From UBA1372 sp964496075 (GTDB lineage Bacteria; Patescibacteriota; Microgenomatia; UBA12405): DNA of 37,483 nucleotides. Where the stretch lies: the NCBI GenBank assembly GCA_964496075.1, contig CAZBXB010000003.1, forward strand, positions 1-37,483. Direction: 5' to 3'. Below the pieces are notes generated by a model. That model was not told the DNA's origin. It saw nothing but the letters and a program-made list of their open reading frames with translations, and ran no database searches. The position numbers and the translations under genes were made by a program. Of the stretch, positions 20,278 through 28,918 are shown one piece after another (position 1 is the first letter of the stretch; each line of letters begins with the position of its first letter).

Positions 20278-22131
20278 ATGGCACATCTAAAGCTTGAAGA
20301 AATAAAAAAGATCAGATTAGAAAAAATTGAAAAACTAAAGAAACTTGGTATTAACCCTTATCCACAGCCCAATCTAAGCAAAAAACACACTTGTCTTCAG
20401 GCCCAATCACTTTTAGCTAAAAAAGTCACACTTGCGGGCAGATTAATGTCAATTCGTGGTCACGGCAAAATTATTTTTGCTGACCTTGAAGATCGAACCG
20501 GCAAAATTCAATTATTCTTTCAGCAAACTGTTTTAGGAACAAATCAGCTTAAGTTTCTAAAAGATTTTATTGACATGGGCGATATTGTCTCAGTCGAAGG
20601 AAAGGTTTTCAAAACAGAAGCTAAACAGATTACAGTTGATGTTACCAAATTTCAACTACTTGCCAAAGCCATTAGACCTCTACCGGAAAAATGGCATGGT
20701 TTTAAAGATACAGAAGAAAGGTATAGGCAGAGATACTTGGATCTTATAGTCAATCCTCAAGTTAGACAAGTTTTTTTGACCAGGACAAAAATATTAAGCC
20801 AGCTTAGATCGTTTTTAGACAAAAATGGCTTTATCGAAGTTGAAACCCCCATCCTTCAACCAGTCTACGGTGGAGCATCTGCTAAGCCTTTTATCACCCA
20901 TCACAATTCTCTTGATATGGATATGTATTTAAGAATTGCCGACGAACTCTACTTAAAAAGACTAATAGTTGGCGGATTTGAAAAGGTCTACGAAGTTTCT
21001 AAAGATTTCAGAAATGAAGGTGTGTCTAGATTTCACAATCCCGAATTTACCCAAGTCGAATTTTATTGGGCTTATGTTGATTACGATGTCTTAATGAACT
21101 TTACCCAGGATATGTTGGTTGATATCATCAAGGCCGTTAAAGGCAACCTAACTGTCGAATTTCAAGGGACCAAGCTGGATTTTACCCCTCCATTTAAAAG
21201 AATTAGCTTTAGAGATATTATTTTAAAACAAACCGGTATAGACATTGACACTATATCAAATCAAAAACAGTTTAAAGATGCCCTAAAAAGTAATAAAATA
21301 AAAGTAGATCTTAAAGGTGCAATAGGTTTGGGTGCATTATTTGATGAACTCTACAAACAGATTATCAGACCGAAGATAATTAAGCCCACATACGTCACAG
21401 ATTACCCTTCTGAAATGATAGCTTTGGCAAAAAGAAAAGCTGATAATCCCAAAAAAATTGCCTCTTTCCAATTAATGGCTTGTGGTACAGAGCTTCTTAA
21501 GGCCTACAACGAGCTTAATGATCCCTCAGACCAAACTAAAAGATGGTTAGAAGAAAAAGATCTTGAAGATCAAGGCTTAGAAACGGCCATGCAATTTGAC
21601 CATGATTATATTCGAGCTCTTGAATACGGTATGCCACCAACAGCCGGCTGGGGTATGGGTATAGATAGATTAAGTCAATTTTTAACCGACCAACCGACCA
21701 TCAAAGATGTCATTTTATTCCCGTCAATGAGATCAGAAGATTTCGGAGAGCCAAGTAGTACACAAACACGCCTTCTTGTCGGCCAAATTACTAAACTGAC
21801 CGACCACCCTAATGCCAACAATCTTCATATAGCTACAGTTGATACCGGCTCACACAAATATCAAATAGTCTGTGGTGCAAACAATGTATCTGTCAATGAT
21901 ATTGTCCCTGTCGCTTTACCTGGTGCTAAAGTTTTAGATGATACCGGTAAAGCTTTTAAGCTTGAGCCCAGGAAAATCAGGGGAGTTGAGTCACAAGCCA
22001 TGATGTGTTCAGCTTTAGAGTTAGGTGTTGGTAAAGACAATATTGGCATTAAATTACTTGACAAAAAACATAAAGCCAAAATCGGCCAAGCCTTATCAGG
22101 GGTTTTAAAAATTTCCAATAAACTTGAATAG
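20278..22131 (+). CDS. lysS: lysyl-tRNA synthetase (class II) fused to a C-terminal tRNA-binding domain
   Basis: This 617-residue enzyme charges tRNA-Lys. The N-terminal OB-fold anticodon domain (about 50-150; RGHGKIIFADLEDRTGKIQL) is followed by the class II core with motif 2 FRNEGVSRFHNPEFTQVEF and motif 3 GWGMGIDRLSQFLTD. Bacterial LysRS usually stops near 500 residues. Here, from about 495, a TRBD/EMAPII-type OB domain follows: LLVGQITKLTDHPNANNL, QIVCGANNV, VALPGAKV and KIRGVESQAMMCSALELGVG, very like the PheT N-terminal or MetG C-terminal module. It probably increases tRNA affinity. The stop overlaps the HD gene start by 8 bases. Confidence 0.96.
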   Translation: MAHLKLEEIKKIRLEKIEKLKKLGINPYPQPNLSKKHTCLQAQSLLAKKVTLAGRLMSIRGHGKIIFADLEDRTGKIQLFFQQTVLGTNQLKFLKDFIDMGDIVSVEGKVFKTEAKQITVDVTKFQLLAKAIRPLPEKWHGFKDTEERYRQRYLDLIVNPQVRQVFLTRTKILSQLRSFLDKNGFIEVETPILQPVYGGASAKPFITHHNSLDMDMYLRIADELYLKRLIVGGFEKVYEVSKDFRNEGVSRFHNPEFTQVEFYWAYVDYDVLMNFTQDMLVDIIKAVKGNLTVEFQGTKLDFTPPFKRISFRDIILKQTGIDIDTISNQKQFKDALKSNKIKVDLKGAIGLGALFDELYKQIIRPKIIKPTYVTDYPSEMIALAKRKADNPKKIASFQLMACGTELLKAYNELNDPSDQTKRWLEEKDLEDQGLETAMQFDHDYIRALEYGMPPTAGWGMGIDRLSQFLTDQPTIKDVILFPSMRSEDFGEPSSTQTRLLVGQITKLTDHPNANNLHIATVDTGSHKYQIVCGANNVSVNDIVPVALPGAKVLDDTGKAFKLEPRKIRGVESQAMMCSALELGVGKDNIGIKLLDKKHKAKIGQALSGVLKISNKLE

Positions 22132-22720
22132 TTCAAGACAAGTTTATCTTGATGCTGTCCAAAAACAGCTAGAAACAAATATTTTTTATCATAGTTTGGC
22201 CCTTGAAGCTTGTATGGGAGCAATTTATGACCATCTTGATAAATCCGGCCAACTAAAGCCAAACGCACCTCCAAAATCAGATTGGCAGACAGCTGGCCTC
22301 CTTCACGATATTGATTATTCAGGTGTTTATAAGGCCGATCATCCCAACAAAACGGTCGAAGTCCTAACTAAATACGGCCTAAGTGTTTCTGAAACGGTAT
22401 TAAATATAATAAAAGCCCATGCCCCTGAATTAACCGGCAGACAGGCCCAAAACCAAGCCGAATGGGCCATTTTTTGCGCCGATTCTTTAACCGGTCTAAT
22501 TGTTGCCGTTGCTCTTGTTTATCCTGATAAAAAATTAGCCAGTGTCAAGCTTAGCTCAGTTGTTAAAAGATTTCTCAAAGAACCACGTTTTGCCTCAGGG
22601 ACAAGAAGGCAAGAAGTATCTCAGTGTCAAAATCCGGATGGCCTAAATATTCCCCTGGAAACATTTATTGAAATTTGTCTATTTGCCATGCAATCTATTG
22701 CTGGTAATATCGGCCTATAG
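22124..22720 (+). CDS. HD-domain phosphohydrolase-like protein
   Basis: This 198-residue protein belongs to the HD superfamily: His23 (FYHSLALEA), the His61-Asp62 pair in LLHDIDYSG, His99 (KAHAPE) and Asp120 (FCADSLTGL) are in the expected order for a metal-dependent phosphohydrolase. Such stand-alone HD proteins act on nucleotides or cyclic nucleotides; the substrate here is unknown. The start is TTG 22124 inside the end of lysS, which implies translational coupling. It ends the greA-lysS transcription unit. Confidence 0.85.
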   Translation: MNSSRQVYLDAVQKQLETNIFYHSLALEACMGAIYDHLDKSGQLKPNAPPKSDWQTAGLLHDIDYSGVYKADHPNKTVEVLTKYGLSVSETVLNIIKAHAPELTGRQAQNQAEWAIFCADSLTGLIVAVALVYPDKKLASVKLSSVVKRFLKEPRFASGTRRQEVSQCQNPDGLNIPLETFIEICLFAMQSIAGNIGL

Positions 22721-22776
22721 GTCTTCTGACATCAAATTGCGATAATTTTGCGAAGATAAATCTAATCCCTCTTTGA

Positions 22777-22857
22777 TATAATAACTTAATCATGTTAGAA
22801 CAATTTAATGCTAGATTATTACCTATTAATAGGCACATATTCAATATTGACTACTAA
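22777..22857 (+). other. TATAAT box and possible 21-residue ORF
   Basis: TATAAT at 22777-22782 lies 9 bases before ATG 22792, which opens a 21-codon frame (MLEQFNARLLPINRHIFNID, Y, stop at 22857). The box is good, but so short a peptide cannot be confirmed. The promoter may instead serve the small membrane ORF at 22865. Confidence 0.3.
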
Positions 22858-22864
22858 AAAACTT

Positions 22865-22969
22865 ATGCAAATAATTCTTCTTATAATCATCAGTATCTTA
22901 ATCGGCTACACCCTAACCAATCAAATCATTACAGCCAATTTTCAACATTTAGGCATACCAATAAGGTAA
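22865..22969 (+). CDS. possible 34-residue single-span membrane peptide
   Basis: ATG 22865 to TAA 22969 encodes MQIILLIIISILIGYTLTNQ then IITANFQHLGIPIR: one hydrophobic helix and a short polar tail. It sits 61 bases before secA, behind the TATAAT box at 22777. Its size and single span resemble small membrane proteins tied to secretion, but no family is recognised. Confidence 0.4.
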   Translation: MQIILLIIISILIGYTLTNQIITANFQHLGIPIR

Positions 22970-22985
22970 AGAGGAGCCACCCAAC

Positions 22986-23024
22986 AATTACCCCGACTTT
23001 GTGTCGGGGTAATTACGATATAAT
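22986..23024 (+). promoter_or_regulatory. secA promoter with a perfect 12-bp inverted repeat
   Basis: AATTACCCCGAC (22986-22997) and GTCGGGGTAATT (23003-23014) form a perfect 12-bp stem with loop TTTGT. Five bases later TATAAT (23019-23024) lies 5 bases before ATG 23030. The -35 position falls in the repeat, so it could be an operator. It could also end the upstream transcript, but no T-run follows. Confidence 0.7.
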
Positions 23025-23029
23025 TACTA

Positions 23030-25675
23030 ATGTTTAATCCCTTTAAAAATATTTTTGATTTCAACGCCAAGAAAATGGCCTCTTATCAGGCCATAATCAA
23101 AAAGATAAATCAAGAAGAATCTGACCTTGAAAGTCTAACTGACAATCAACTAAAAAAAGTCAGTCTTGATCTTAAGAAGCAAGCCCAATCTGGAATTAGT
23201 CTTGATCAACTTTTACCCAAAGCCTATGCCTTAGTCAGAATTGCTATCTTAAGAACTATTGGTGAAAGAGCTTATGATGTTCAACTCATGGCCGCCATCT
23301 GTTTACATCAAGGAAATATTGCCGAGCAGAGAACCGGTGAAGGCAAAACCCACTCAGTTGTCTTCCCTGCCTTTCTAAACAGTTTAACCGGCAAAGGTGT
23401 TCATATTGTTACTCCAAATGATTATTTAACCAAAGTTGGTACCGGTTGGTATACACCGGCCTTATACCTTTTGGGCGTAACAGTTGCCGGCATAATCCAC
23501 GAACAATCCTTTATATATGACCCGGATTACACCAATGCTTCAGAAAAATTCGACAATCGCCTCAAGCACTTAAGACTTATTGAAAAAAGACAAGCCTATC
23601 GGGCTGATATTACCTATGGTACCAGTAATGAATTTGGTTTCGATTATCTTCGGGATCACATGGTCAGTCATTCCACACAGACTGTTCAAAACGGTCACAA
23701 TTTTGCCATAGTTGATGAGGTTGACTTTGTCTTAATTGATGAAGCCAGAACACCTCTAATCATATCCTCACCCGGACTCGAATCAACTGATCAATATAAA
23801 CAATTTTCTCAAATTGCCAATAACCTCCAAAGCACCGACTACATAATTGATGAAAAATCACGATCAGCCACCCTAACAGAATACGGTATCAGAAAAGTAG
23901 AAAGGGTTTTAAATGTTAGCAATCTTTACGAGCAGTCTTTCCAGACTATTCATCAAATCGAAAACGCTATCAAAGCCAAAGCCTTATTTCAAAAAGACAA
24001 GGACTATGTTATTGCCGAAGGTCAGATTATTATTGTTGATGAATTTACCGGTCGTTTAATGTATGGTCGTCGCTGGTCAGACGGTCTTCATCAGGCCATA
24101 GAGGCCAAAGAAAATGTAACCGTCCAAAGAGAGTCAAAAACATGGGCTACTATCACTTTCCAAAACTACTTTAGGCTCTATAAAAAATTATCCGGCATGA
24201 CCGGTACTGCCATTACTGAGTCAGAAGAATTTAAACAGATTTACAATCTCGACGTCTTTCTAATACCAACTCACAAAGATATCAAAAGAGTCGATCACAA
24301 CGATCTGATCTTCAAAACAAAAAGGGCCAAGTATGCCGCTGTTGCTGCCAAAATAGAAGAGTTACATCGCGCTGGTCAGCCTGTATTGGTCGGTACTACA
24401 TCTATAGAAAACAATCAAATCGTCTCCACCCTTTTGACAAAAAAGAAAATCCCCCACAATCTTTTAAATGCCAAAAACCACCAAGCGGAAGCACAAATAA
24501 TTTCTGATGCCGGTAAATTTGGCACAGTTACTGTTGCCACTAATATGGCCGGTCGCGGAGTTGACATAATCTTAGGTGGATCGAAAGAAGATAAAGATAT
24601 CAAAAATTGGCAAAACAATCACCAAAAAGTACTTGACCTAGGTGGTCTTTATGTAATTGGTACCGAAAGACACGAGTCTCGTCGAATTGACAATCAACTT
24701 AGAGGCCGAGCCGGCAGACAGGGTGACCCTGGTACTTCTCAATTTTATGTCTCGCTTGAAGATGACCTGATGCGTATTTTTGGTGGAGAAAAAATCAGTG
24801 ACTTAATGAGTAAATTTAATATGTCGGAAGACACACCCCTGACTCATTCTCTTGTTAGTCGGGCCTTAGAGCAAATTCAAGTTAAGGTAGAAGGTTACAA
24901 TTTTGACGCCAGGAAAGGCATTGTCGAATATGACGATGTTATTAATAAACAAAGGCAGATAGTTTACAATCTTCGCGATGCTGTCATAGAAAACGCAGCT
25001 ACTCATCCACAGCAAAACAAAAAATTATTATTTTCTTATCTTAAAAAGCAAGTAAAAACAATCATACTTCTTGCCCAAAGCAACGACACAAAAACGGATC
25101 TTAAAAAAATAGCTTTAGAGTTTTCAGAAATTTTGCCTCTTAACGCTAAAGGTCGACAAACCTTAATATCTAAGCTTGAAAAGTCAAAAAGTATTAGTAA
25201 AACACTTATCAGATTACTTAAAACAGCCTACAAACAGAGACAAACAATTTTTGGAAAAAAATTATTAGATCAAATAGTAACTCATGTCTGTATTTCTACC
25301 CTTGACCCTCTCTGGGTGGATCATCTGACCATGCTAGATGATCTAAAAGACGGTGTCAGGTTAAGGGCTTATGCTCAAAAAGATCCCTTGATTGAATTTC
25401 GAAAAGAAGGCTTTACCTTGTTTCAAAATCTTTTAGGCACTTTTGAATACAATTTAGCCAGAAAACTTTTTAGAGTCCAGCCCGTTCAAGCCCAAACAGA
25501 CTCCCCCCCTCAAAACCTAAACGAAGGTAGGGGAGCCGAACTCAATAAGGCCGAAGACAAAAAAGTTACCACCAAAACTGTTACAAGCAACCCTGTCAAG
25601 CCTGGCAGAAATGATCTTTGTCCCTGTGGTTCAGGTAAAAAATATAAAAAATGTTGTTACCCCAAATATGAATAA
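23030..25675 (+). CDS. secA: preprotein translocase ATPase SecA
   Basis: This 881-residue motor drives unfolded preproteins through SecYEG. Walker A is RTGEGKTH (101-108), the DEAD-like box is VDEVDFVLIDEARTPLIIS, and motifs VTVATNMAGRGVDIILGG and IGTERHESRRIDNQLRGRAGRQGDPG define helicase domain 2. The C-terminal SEC-C zinc motif, NDLCPCGSGKKYKKCC, binds SecB or ribosomes in other bacteria. Length and order are normal. A TATAAT box 5 bases upstream predicts a leaderless mRNA. It heads a long run of plus-strand genes; the next gene starts 8 bases before its stop. Confidence 0.98.
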   Translation: MFNPFKNIFDFNAKKMASYQAIIKKINQEESDLESLTDNQLKKVSLDLKKQAQSGISLDQLLPKAYALVRIAILRTIGERAYDVQLMAAICLHQGNIAEQRTGEGKTHSVVFPAFLNSLTGKGVHIVTPNDYLTKVGTGWYTPALYLLGVTVAGIIHEQSFIYDPDYTNASEKFDNRLKHLRLIEKRQAYRADITYGTSNEFGFDYLRDHMVSHSTQTVQNGHNFAIVDEVDFVLIDEARTPLIISSPGLESTDQYKQFSQIANNLQSTDYIIDEKSRSATLTEYGIRKVERVLNVSNLYEQSFQTIHQIENAIKAKALFQKDKDYVIAEGQIIIVDEFTGRLMYGRRWSDGLHQAIEAKENVTVQRESKTWATITFQNYFRLYKKLSGMTGTAITESEEFKQIYNLDVFLIPTHKDIKRVDHNDLIFKTKRAKYAAVAAKIEELHRAGQPVLVGTTSIENNQIVSTLLTKKKIPHNLLNAKNHQAEAQIISDAGKFGTVTVATNMAGRGVDIILGGSKEDKDIKNWQNNHQKVLDLGGLYVIGTERHESRRIDNQLRGRAGRQGDPGTSQFYVSLEDDLMRIFGGEKISDLMSKFNMSEDTPLTHSLVSRALEQIQVKVEGYNFDARKGIVEYDDVINKQRQIVYNLRDAVIENAATHPQQNKKLLFSYLKKQVKTIILLAQSNDTKTDLKKIALEFSEILPLNAKGRQTLISKLEKSKSISKTLIRLLKTAYKQRQTIFGKKLLDQIVTHVCISTLDPLWVDHLTMLDDLKDGVRLRAYAQKDPLIEFRKEGFTLFQNLLGTFEYNLARKLFRVQPVQAQTDSPPQNLNEGRGAELNKAEDKKVTTKTVTSNPVKPGRNDLCPCGSGKKYKKCCYPKYE

Positions 25676-26672
25676 GCAAACAATCTACTCACAAATCCAA
25701 AAAGCTATAGACAAGTCAAAAAATATTTTGCTTTGTCTTCATCCTTCTCCCGACGGGGATAGTCTGGGATCATGTCTTGCCATGTATGAGTACTTATCAT
25801 CACTAAATAAACATCCGACCTTAATTAGTGGTGATTCTCAAACTCCTCAAGATTTTAAGTTTCTAGCCGGCTTTGACAAAATAGTAAATAAAAATATTAC
25901 CCAAATTAAACTTGAAAAATATGACTTATTTATTGGTATAGATAGTTCCAGTCTTGATCAAATAACCAAACTTAAAGAAATTAAATTTCCTCCAAATCTT
26001 AAAACTATAAATATTGACCACCATATTACCAATACTTCTTGGGCTAACATAAACTTAATTGATACAAACTCTCCTGCTGCCGGCCAAATAGTTTATTATC
26101 TCTTTAAATCCTTAAATGTCACCATAACATTAGACATAGCCAACAACCTTTTCGTTGGCATTTATACAGACTCCGGTGGATTTAAATATCCCAATACTAA
26201 CCAAGATACATTTTTGGCTGCAGCAGATTTATCAACCCTTAGTCCAAATTTAGGTCAACTGATTTTTAATCTGGAAAATAACGAAACACCCGGAAGACTT
26301 TTTTTTAAAGCTGTTGCTCTCAAAAATATTGATCTATACTTTGACGACAATTTAGCTATTTCATCAGTTAGTCAAATAGAATTAAGTCAAAGAAGTATAA
26401 ATGTTGAAGATACTCAAAATTCAAACATAAGTAATATTTTAAAATCTGTTGTTGGTTGGAATATTGGTGCCAGTTTAGTAGAAACCGAAGCCAACGTTTG
26501 CAATATTAGCTTTCGTACCAGAGATCCTGTTAAATATGATGTCTCAAAATTAGCCCAAGCTTTAGGTGGAGGTGGACATCCGACTGCTGCCGGTGCCCAA
26601 ATCAAAAAACCCCTAGATCTTGCCAAACAAGAATTGATCAAACTTGTCGGTAAACTATATTTCAACCAATAA
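25668..26672 (+). CDS. DHH-family phosphoesterase (NrnA/RecJ-like)
   Basis: This 334-residue protein has the DHH set: HPSPDGDSLGS (D29, D31), a central IDSSS, NIDHHITN and the DHHA1 signature GGGGHPTAAGA. Length and composition fit the NrnA-type enzymes that degrade oligoribonucleotides or pAp, ending RNA turnover. I start at ATG 25668 (MNKQTIYSQI), which overlaps the secA stop as ATGAATAA; upstream codons are secA's zinc motif in another frame. It is probably translated by coupling to secA. Confidence 0.92.
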   Translation: MNKQTIYSQIQKAIDKSKNILLCLHPSPDGDSLGSCLAMYEYLSSLNKHPTLISGDSQTPQDFKFLAGFDKIVNKNITQIKLEKYDLFIGIDSSSLDQITKLKEIKFPPNLKTINIDHHITNTSWANINLIDTNSPAAGQIVYYLFKSLNVTITLDIANNLFVGIYTDSGGFKYPNTNQDTFLAAADLSTLSPNLGQLIFNLENNETPGRLFFKAVALKNIDLYFDDNLAISSVSQIELSQRSINVEDTQNSNISNILKSVVGWNIGASLVETEANVCNISFRTRDPVKYDVSKLAQALGGGGHPTAAGAQIKKPLDLAKQELIKLVGKLYFNQ

Positions 26673-26673
26673 A

Positions 26674-27423
26674 ATGTGGAAGAAATTTTTAATTTTCCTA
26701 ACACTAACCACACTTGCTGTAGTATTCATTTTTTCTCAAACTAAAAATAATCAACCGGTCGTAACAATTTCTTCTCAACCTTCACCTGGTACATTTCCTC
26801 AAAGCACTCCAAGCCCATTACCCACATCACCGTCACCCCCAAAATCTTACCTAATTAAAGCTACTTTTGTACCTCAGGCTCCCGAAAAAAACTGGGATCA
26901 GCCTTGGCAAGACGCCTGTGAAGAAGCCGCTCTTCTGACCAGTGTTTACTACATCAAAGGCCAATCACCTGGTCTTGACATCATCAAAGACGACATTCTA
27001 CGTCTTATAGACTATGAAAATCAACAAGCATGGCAAAAAGACATTAATATTAATCAAATGGCTCAAATTGCCAAGGATTTTTATGGATTAAATGCCACTA
27101 TTTACACCAATCCCACCATTGAAGATATAGAGATTCTTATTGGTCAAAACAAGCCAATTTTAATACCGGCCAACGGCAAGATACTTTACCGAGAAAACAA
27201 ACATTTTAAAGACGGTGGCCCTTATTATCATAACTTGACTATTTTGGGTTATAACAACGCCAAAAAACAATTTATAGTCCACGATGTTGGTACACAGCAT
27301 GGTGCTTACTTCACTTATTCTTATAAAACACTAATGGAAAGTATTCACGACCTACCGCCGTCCGGAGACAAGCACGATATTAACCTTGGCCAAGCTGCCA
27401 TTTTGGTACTTGGCAGTGTATAA
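26674..27423 (+). CDS. secreted C39-like cysteine peptidase
   Basis: This 249-residue protein has an N-terminal span or signal (FLIFLTLTTLAVVFIF), a Pro/Ser/Thr linker (SPGTFPQSTPSPLPTSPSPP) and a Peptidase_C39_2-like papain-fold domain. Candidate catalytic residues are Cys82 in QPWQDACEEAAL, His186 in GGPYYHNLTILGYN and Asp204 in VHDVG. It should act outside the membrane; the target is unknown. ATG 26674 is one base after the DHH stop. Its neighbours are also export or folding genes. Confidence 0.88.
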   Translation: MWKKFLIFLTLTTLAVVFIFSQTKNNQPVVTISSQPSPGTFPQSTPSPLPTSPSPPKSYLIKATFVPQAPEKNWDQPWQDACEEAALLTSVYYIKGQSPGLDIIKDDILRLIDYENQQAWQKDININQMAQIAKDFYGLNATIYTNPTIEDIEILIGQNKPILIPANGKILYRENKHFKDGGPYYHNLTILGYNNAKKQFIVHDVGTQHGAYFTYSYKTLMESIHDLPPSGDKHDINLGQAAILVLGSV

Positions 27424-27429
27424 TAGCTA

Positions 27430-28190
27430 ATGAAAATAAACATCCTCACGTCTTTAATTCTAATTCTGGCCCCAATTATACTTTCAGCTTGCCAAAATAA
27501 GACCGTTTCGGTTCCATCTGACAATAATTATGTAGTTTTGGATGAAGAGCCAAACACTGATGGTCAAATTCAAGGCTCGCAGTCAACTCCGGTATCGGAG
27601 AATCAATATGTGGCCATTAACACCAACTATGGTCAAATTGTTGTCGAGCTCTTTTCCAAGCAGGCACCCAATACCGTCAAAAACTTTTTGGATAAAGTAA
27701 ATAGCAATTATTATGATGGCCTTACATTTCATCGAGTAGTACCGGATTTTGTGGTCCAGGGTGGAGATCCGACCGGAACAGGTACCGGTGGGGGTAAAAT
27801 CAATTCAGAATTAAACCAAATTCCATTTAAGACCGGCAGTCTAGGTTTAGCTCGCACGCCTGATACCAAAGAAGTCAGTAACGACAGTCAGTTTTTTATA
27901 TGTCTGACAGACGAACGATGCGATCCCCTTACTAGTGATTACGTTAACTTTGGTCAGGTTGTTTCAGGTATGGAAGTTGTTTCTCAAATCAAAGTTGGTG
28001 ACATTATCAGCTNNNNNNNNNNNNNNNNNNNNNNNNNNNNNNNNNNNNNNNNNNNNNNNNNNNNNNNNNNNNNNNNNNNNNNNNNNNNNNNNNNNNNNNN
28101 NNNNNNNNNNNNGTTGTTTCAGGTATGGAAGTTGTTTCTCAAATCAAAGTTGGTGACATTATCAGCTCAATTGTGACTACTACCAAATGA
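27430..28190 (+). CDS. cyclophilin-type peptidyl-prolyl isomerase lipoprotein, interrupted by an artificial gap
   Basis: A lipoprotein signal (MKINILTSLILILAPIILSA then Cys21) and acidic linker precede a cyclophilin domain (NYGQIVVELFSKQAPNTVKN, FHRVVPDFVVQGGDP, NFGQVVSGMEVVSQIKVGD). It would speed proline isomerisation in exported proteins. At 28013-28112 the sequence is 100 N, and the 55 bases after the gap repeat the 55 bases before it exactly. Removing the gap and one copy restores a full frame ending GDIISSIVTTTK and TGA 28188-28190. The stop overlaps the next ATG by 4 bases. Confidence 0.92.
28013..28112. other. scaffold gap of 100 N, probably spurious
   Basis: Exactly 100 N, the usual filler for a gap of unknown size. 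Bases 27958-28012 and 28113-28167 are identical over 55 bases, so the two contigs overlap and nothing need be missing. Confidence 0.95.
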
Positions 28191-28543
28191 AAATAGTTAG
28201 GCTGGTCATCCCTCTAATTTTTGTTTTATTATCAATCCTTTATATTATAAATAAAGCCGATGTAGCCGGTGTTACCGACGACAACATACTCATATTTACC
28301 ACCCCCACTTGTCCACACTGTCAAGTAGTCAAAGACTACATCTCTCAAAATAGTATTTTAGAAAAACTGCCACTTGTGCTTTTAGACGCCTCTAAACCCG
28401 CCTATTCCAAACTCTTGTCTGAAAAAGCAACTATCTGTCAATTAGATCCTACTAGCATTGGTGTTCCTTTCTATTTTTACCAAGATCAGTGTCTTTCGGG
28501 CGACCAGCCCATCATCGACCAGCTTGACAAAATGCTACAATAA
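28187..28543 (+). CDS. membrane-anchored thioredoxin/glutaredoxin-like protein
   Basis: This 118-residue protein has an N-terminal membrane anchor (about 4-22, LVIPLIFVLLSILYII) followed by a thioredoxin-like domain with the redox motif TPTCPHC and a cis-Pro-like GVPFYFY. The protein would face the outside and handle disulfides of exported proteins. Two further Cys (in TICQLD and DQCLSG) may form a structural disulfide. ATG 28187 overlaps the cyclophilin stop (ATGA), so folding helpers are co-translated in the secA-led operon. Confidence 0.85.
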   Translation: MKIVRLVIPLIFVLLSILYIINKADVAGVTDDNILIFTTPTCPHCQVVKDYISQNSILEKLPLVLLDASKPAYSKLLSEKATICQLDPTSIGVPFYFYQDQCLSGDQPIIDQLDKMLQ

Positions 28544-28546
28544 TTT

Positions 28547-28918
28547 GTGGCAAAAAAGGAAAAAGATTCATTTAATTTCAGCCTGTCTCATCTTATTAGA
28601 CTGGCACTGTTTATAATCATTTTTTTTTATCTGATCAGTCTCTTTTCCCAAAAAAATCAGGCTTTTGTGGACCCAACCTTGTTTGAGGGTGAAAATAAGC
28701 AAACATTACTTACAGATCTGGCTAACTATCTTTTTACTCTTATTCCGGATAGTACAAAGCAAAAAGTTGTTGATATTCCTAATACGGCTGCCGTTAAAGG
28801 AGTCAGTCAGCATTTTGGTGGCTTGCTGGATCAAATTTTAAATCTTCCTAAAAAGCTAATAGAAGACATAAAAGTTCAAATAGCCACTTCAATCTATCAG
28901 AGTATAATAAGCCAATAA
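28547..28918 (+). CDS. single-span membrane protein, 123 residues, unknown
   Basis: Starts at GTG 28547. A short basic N-terminus (MAKKEKDSFNFSLSHLIRL) leads to one membrane span (ALFIIIFFYLISLFS) and an external helical domain with LTDLANYLFTLIPDS and LDQILNLPKKLIEDIKVQI. I do not recognise a family. It is 3 bases after the thioredoxin-like gene, and its stop overlaps the prfB start by one base (TAATG), so it belongs to the same operon. Confidence 0.75.
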   Translation: MAKKEKDSFNFSLSHLIRLALFIIIFFYLISLFSQKNQAFVDPTLFEGENKQTLLTDLANYLFTLIPDSTKQKVVDIPNTAAVKGVSQHFGGLLDQILNLPKKLIEDIKVQIATSIYQSIISQ

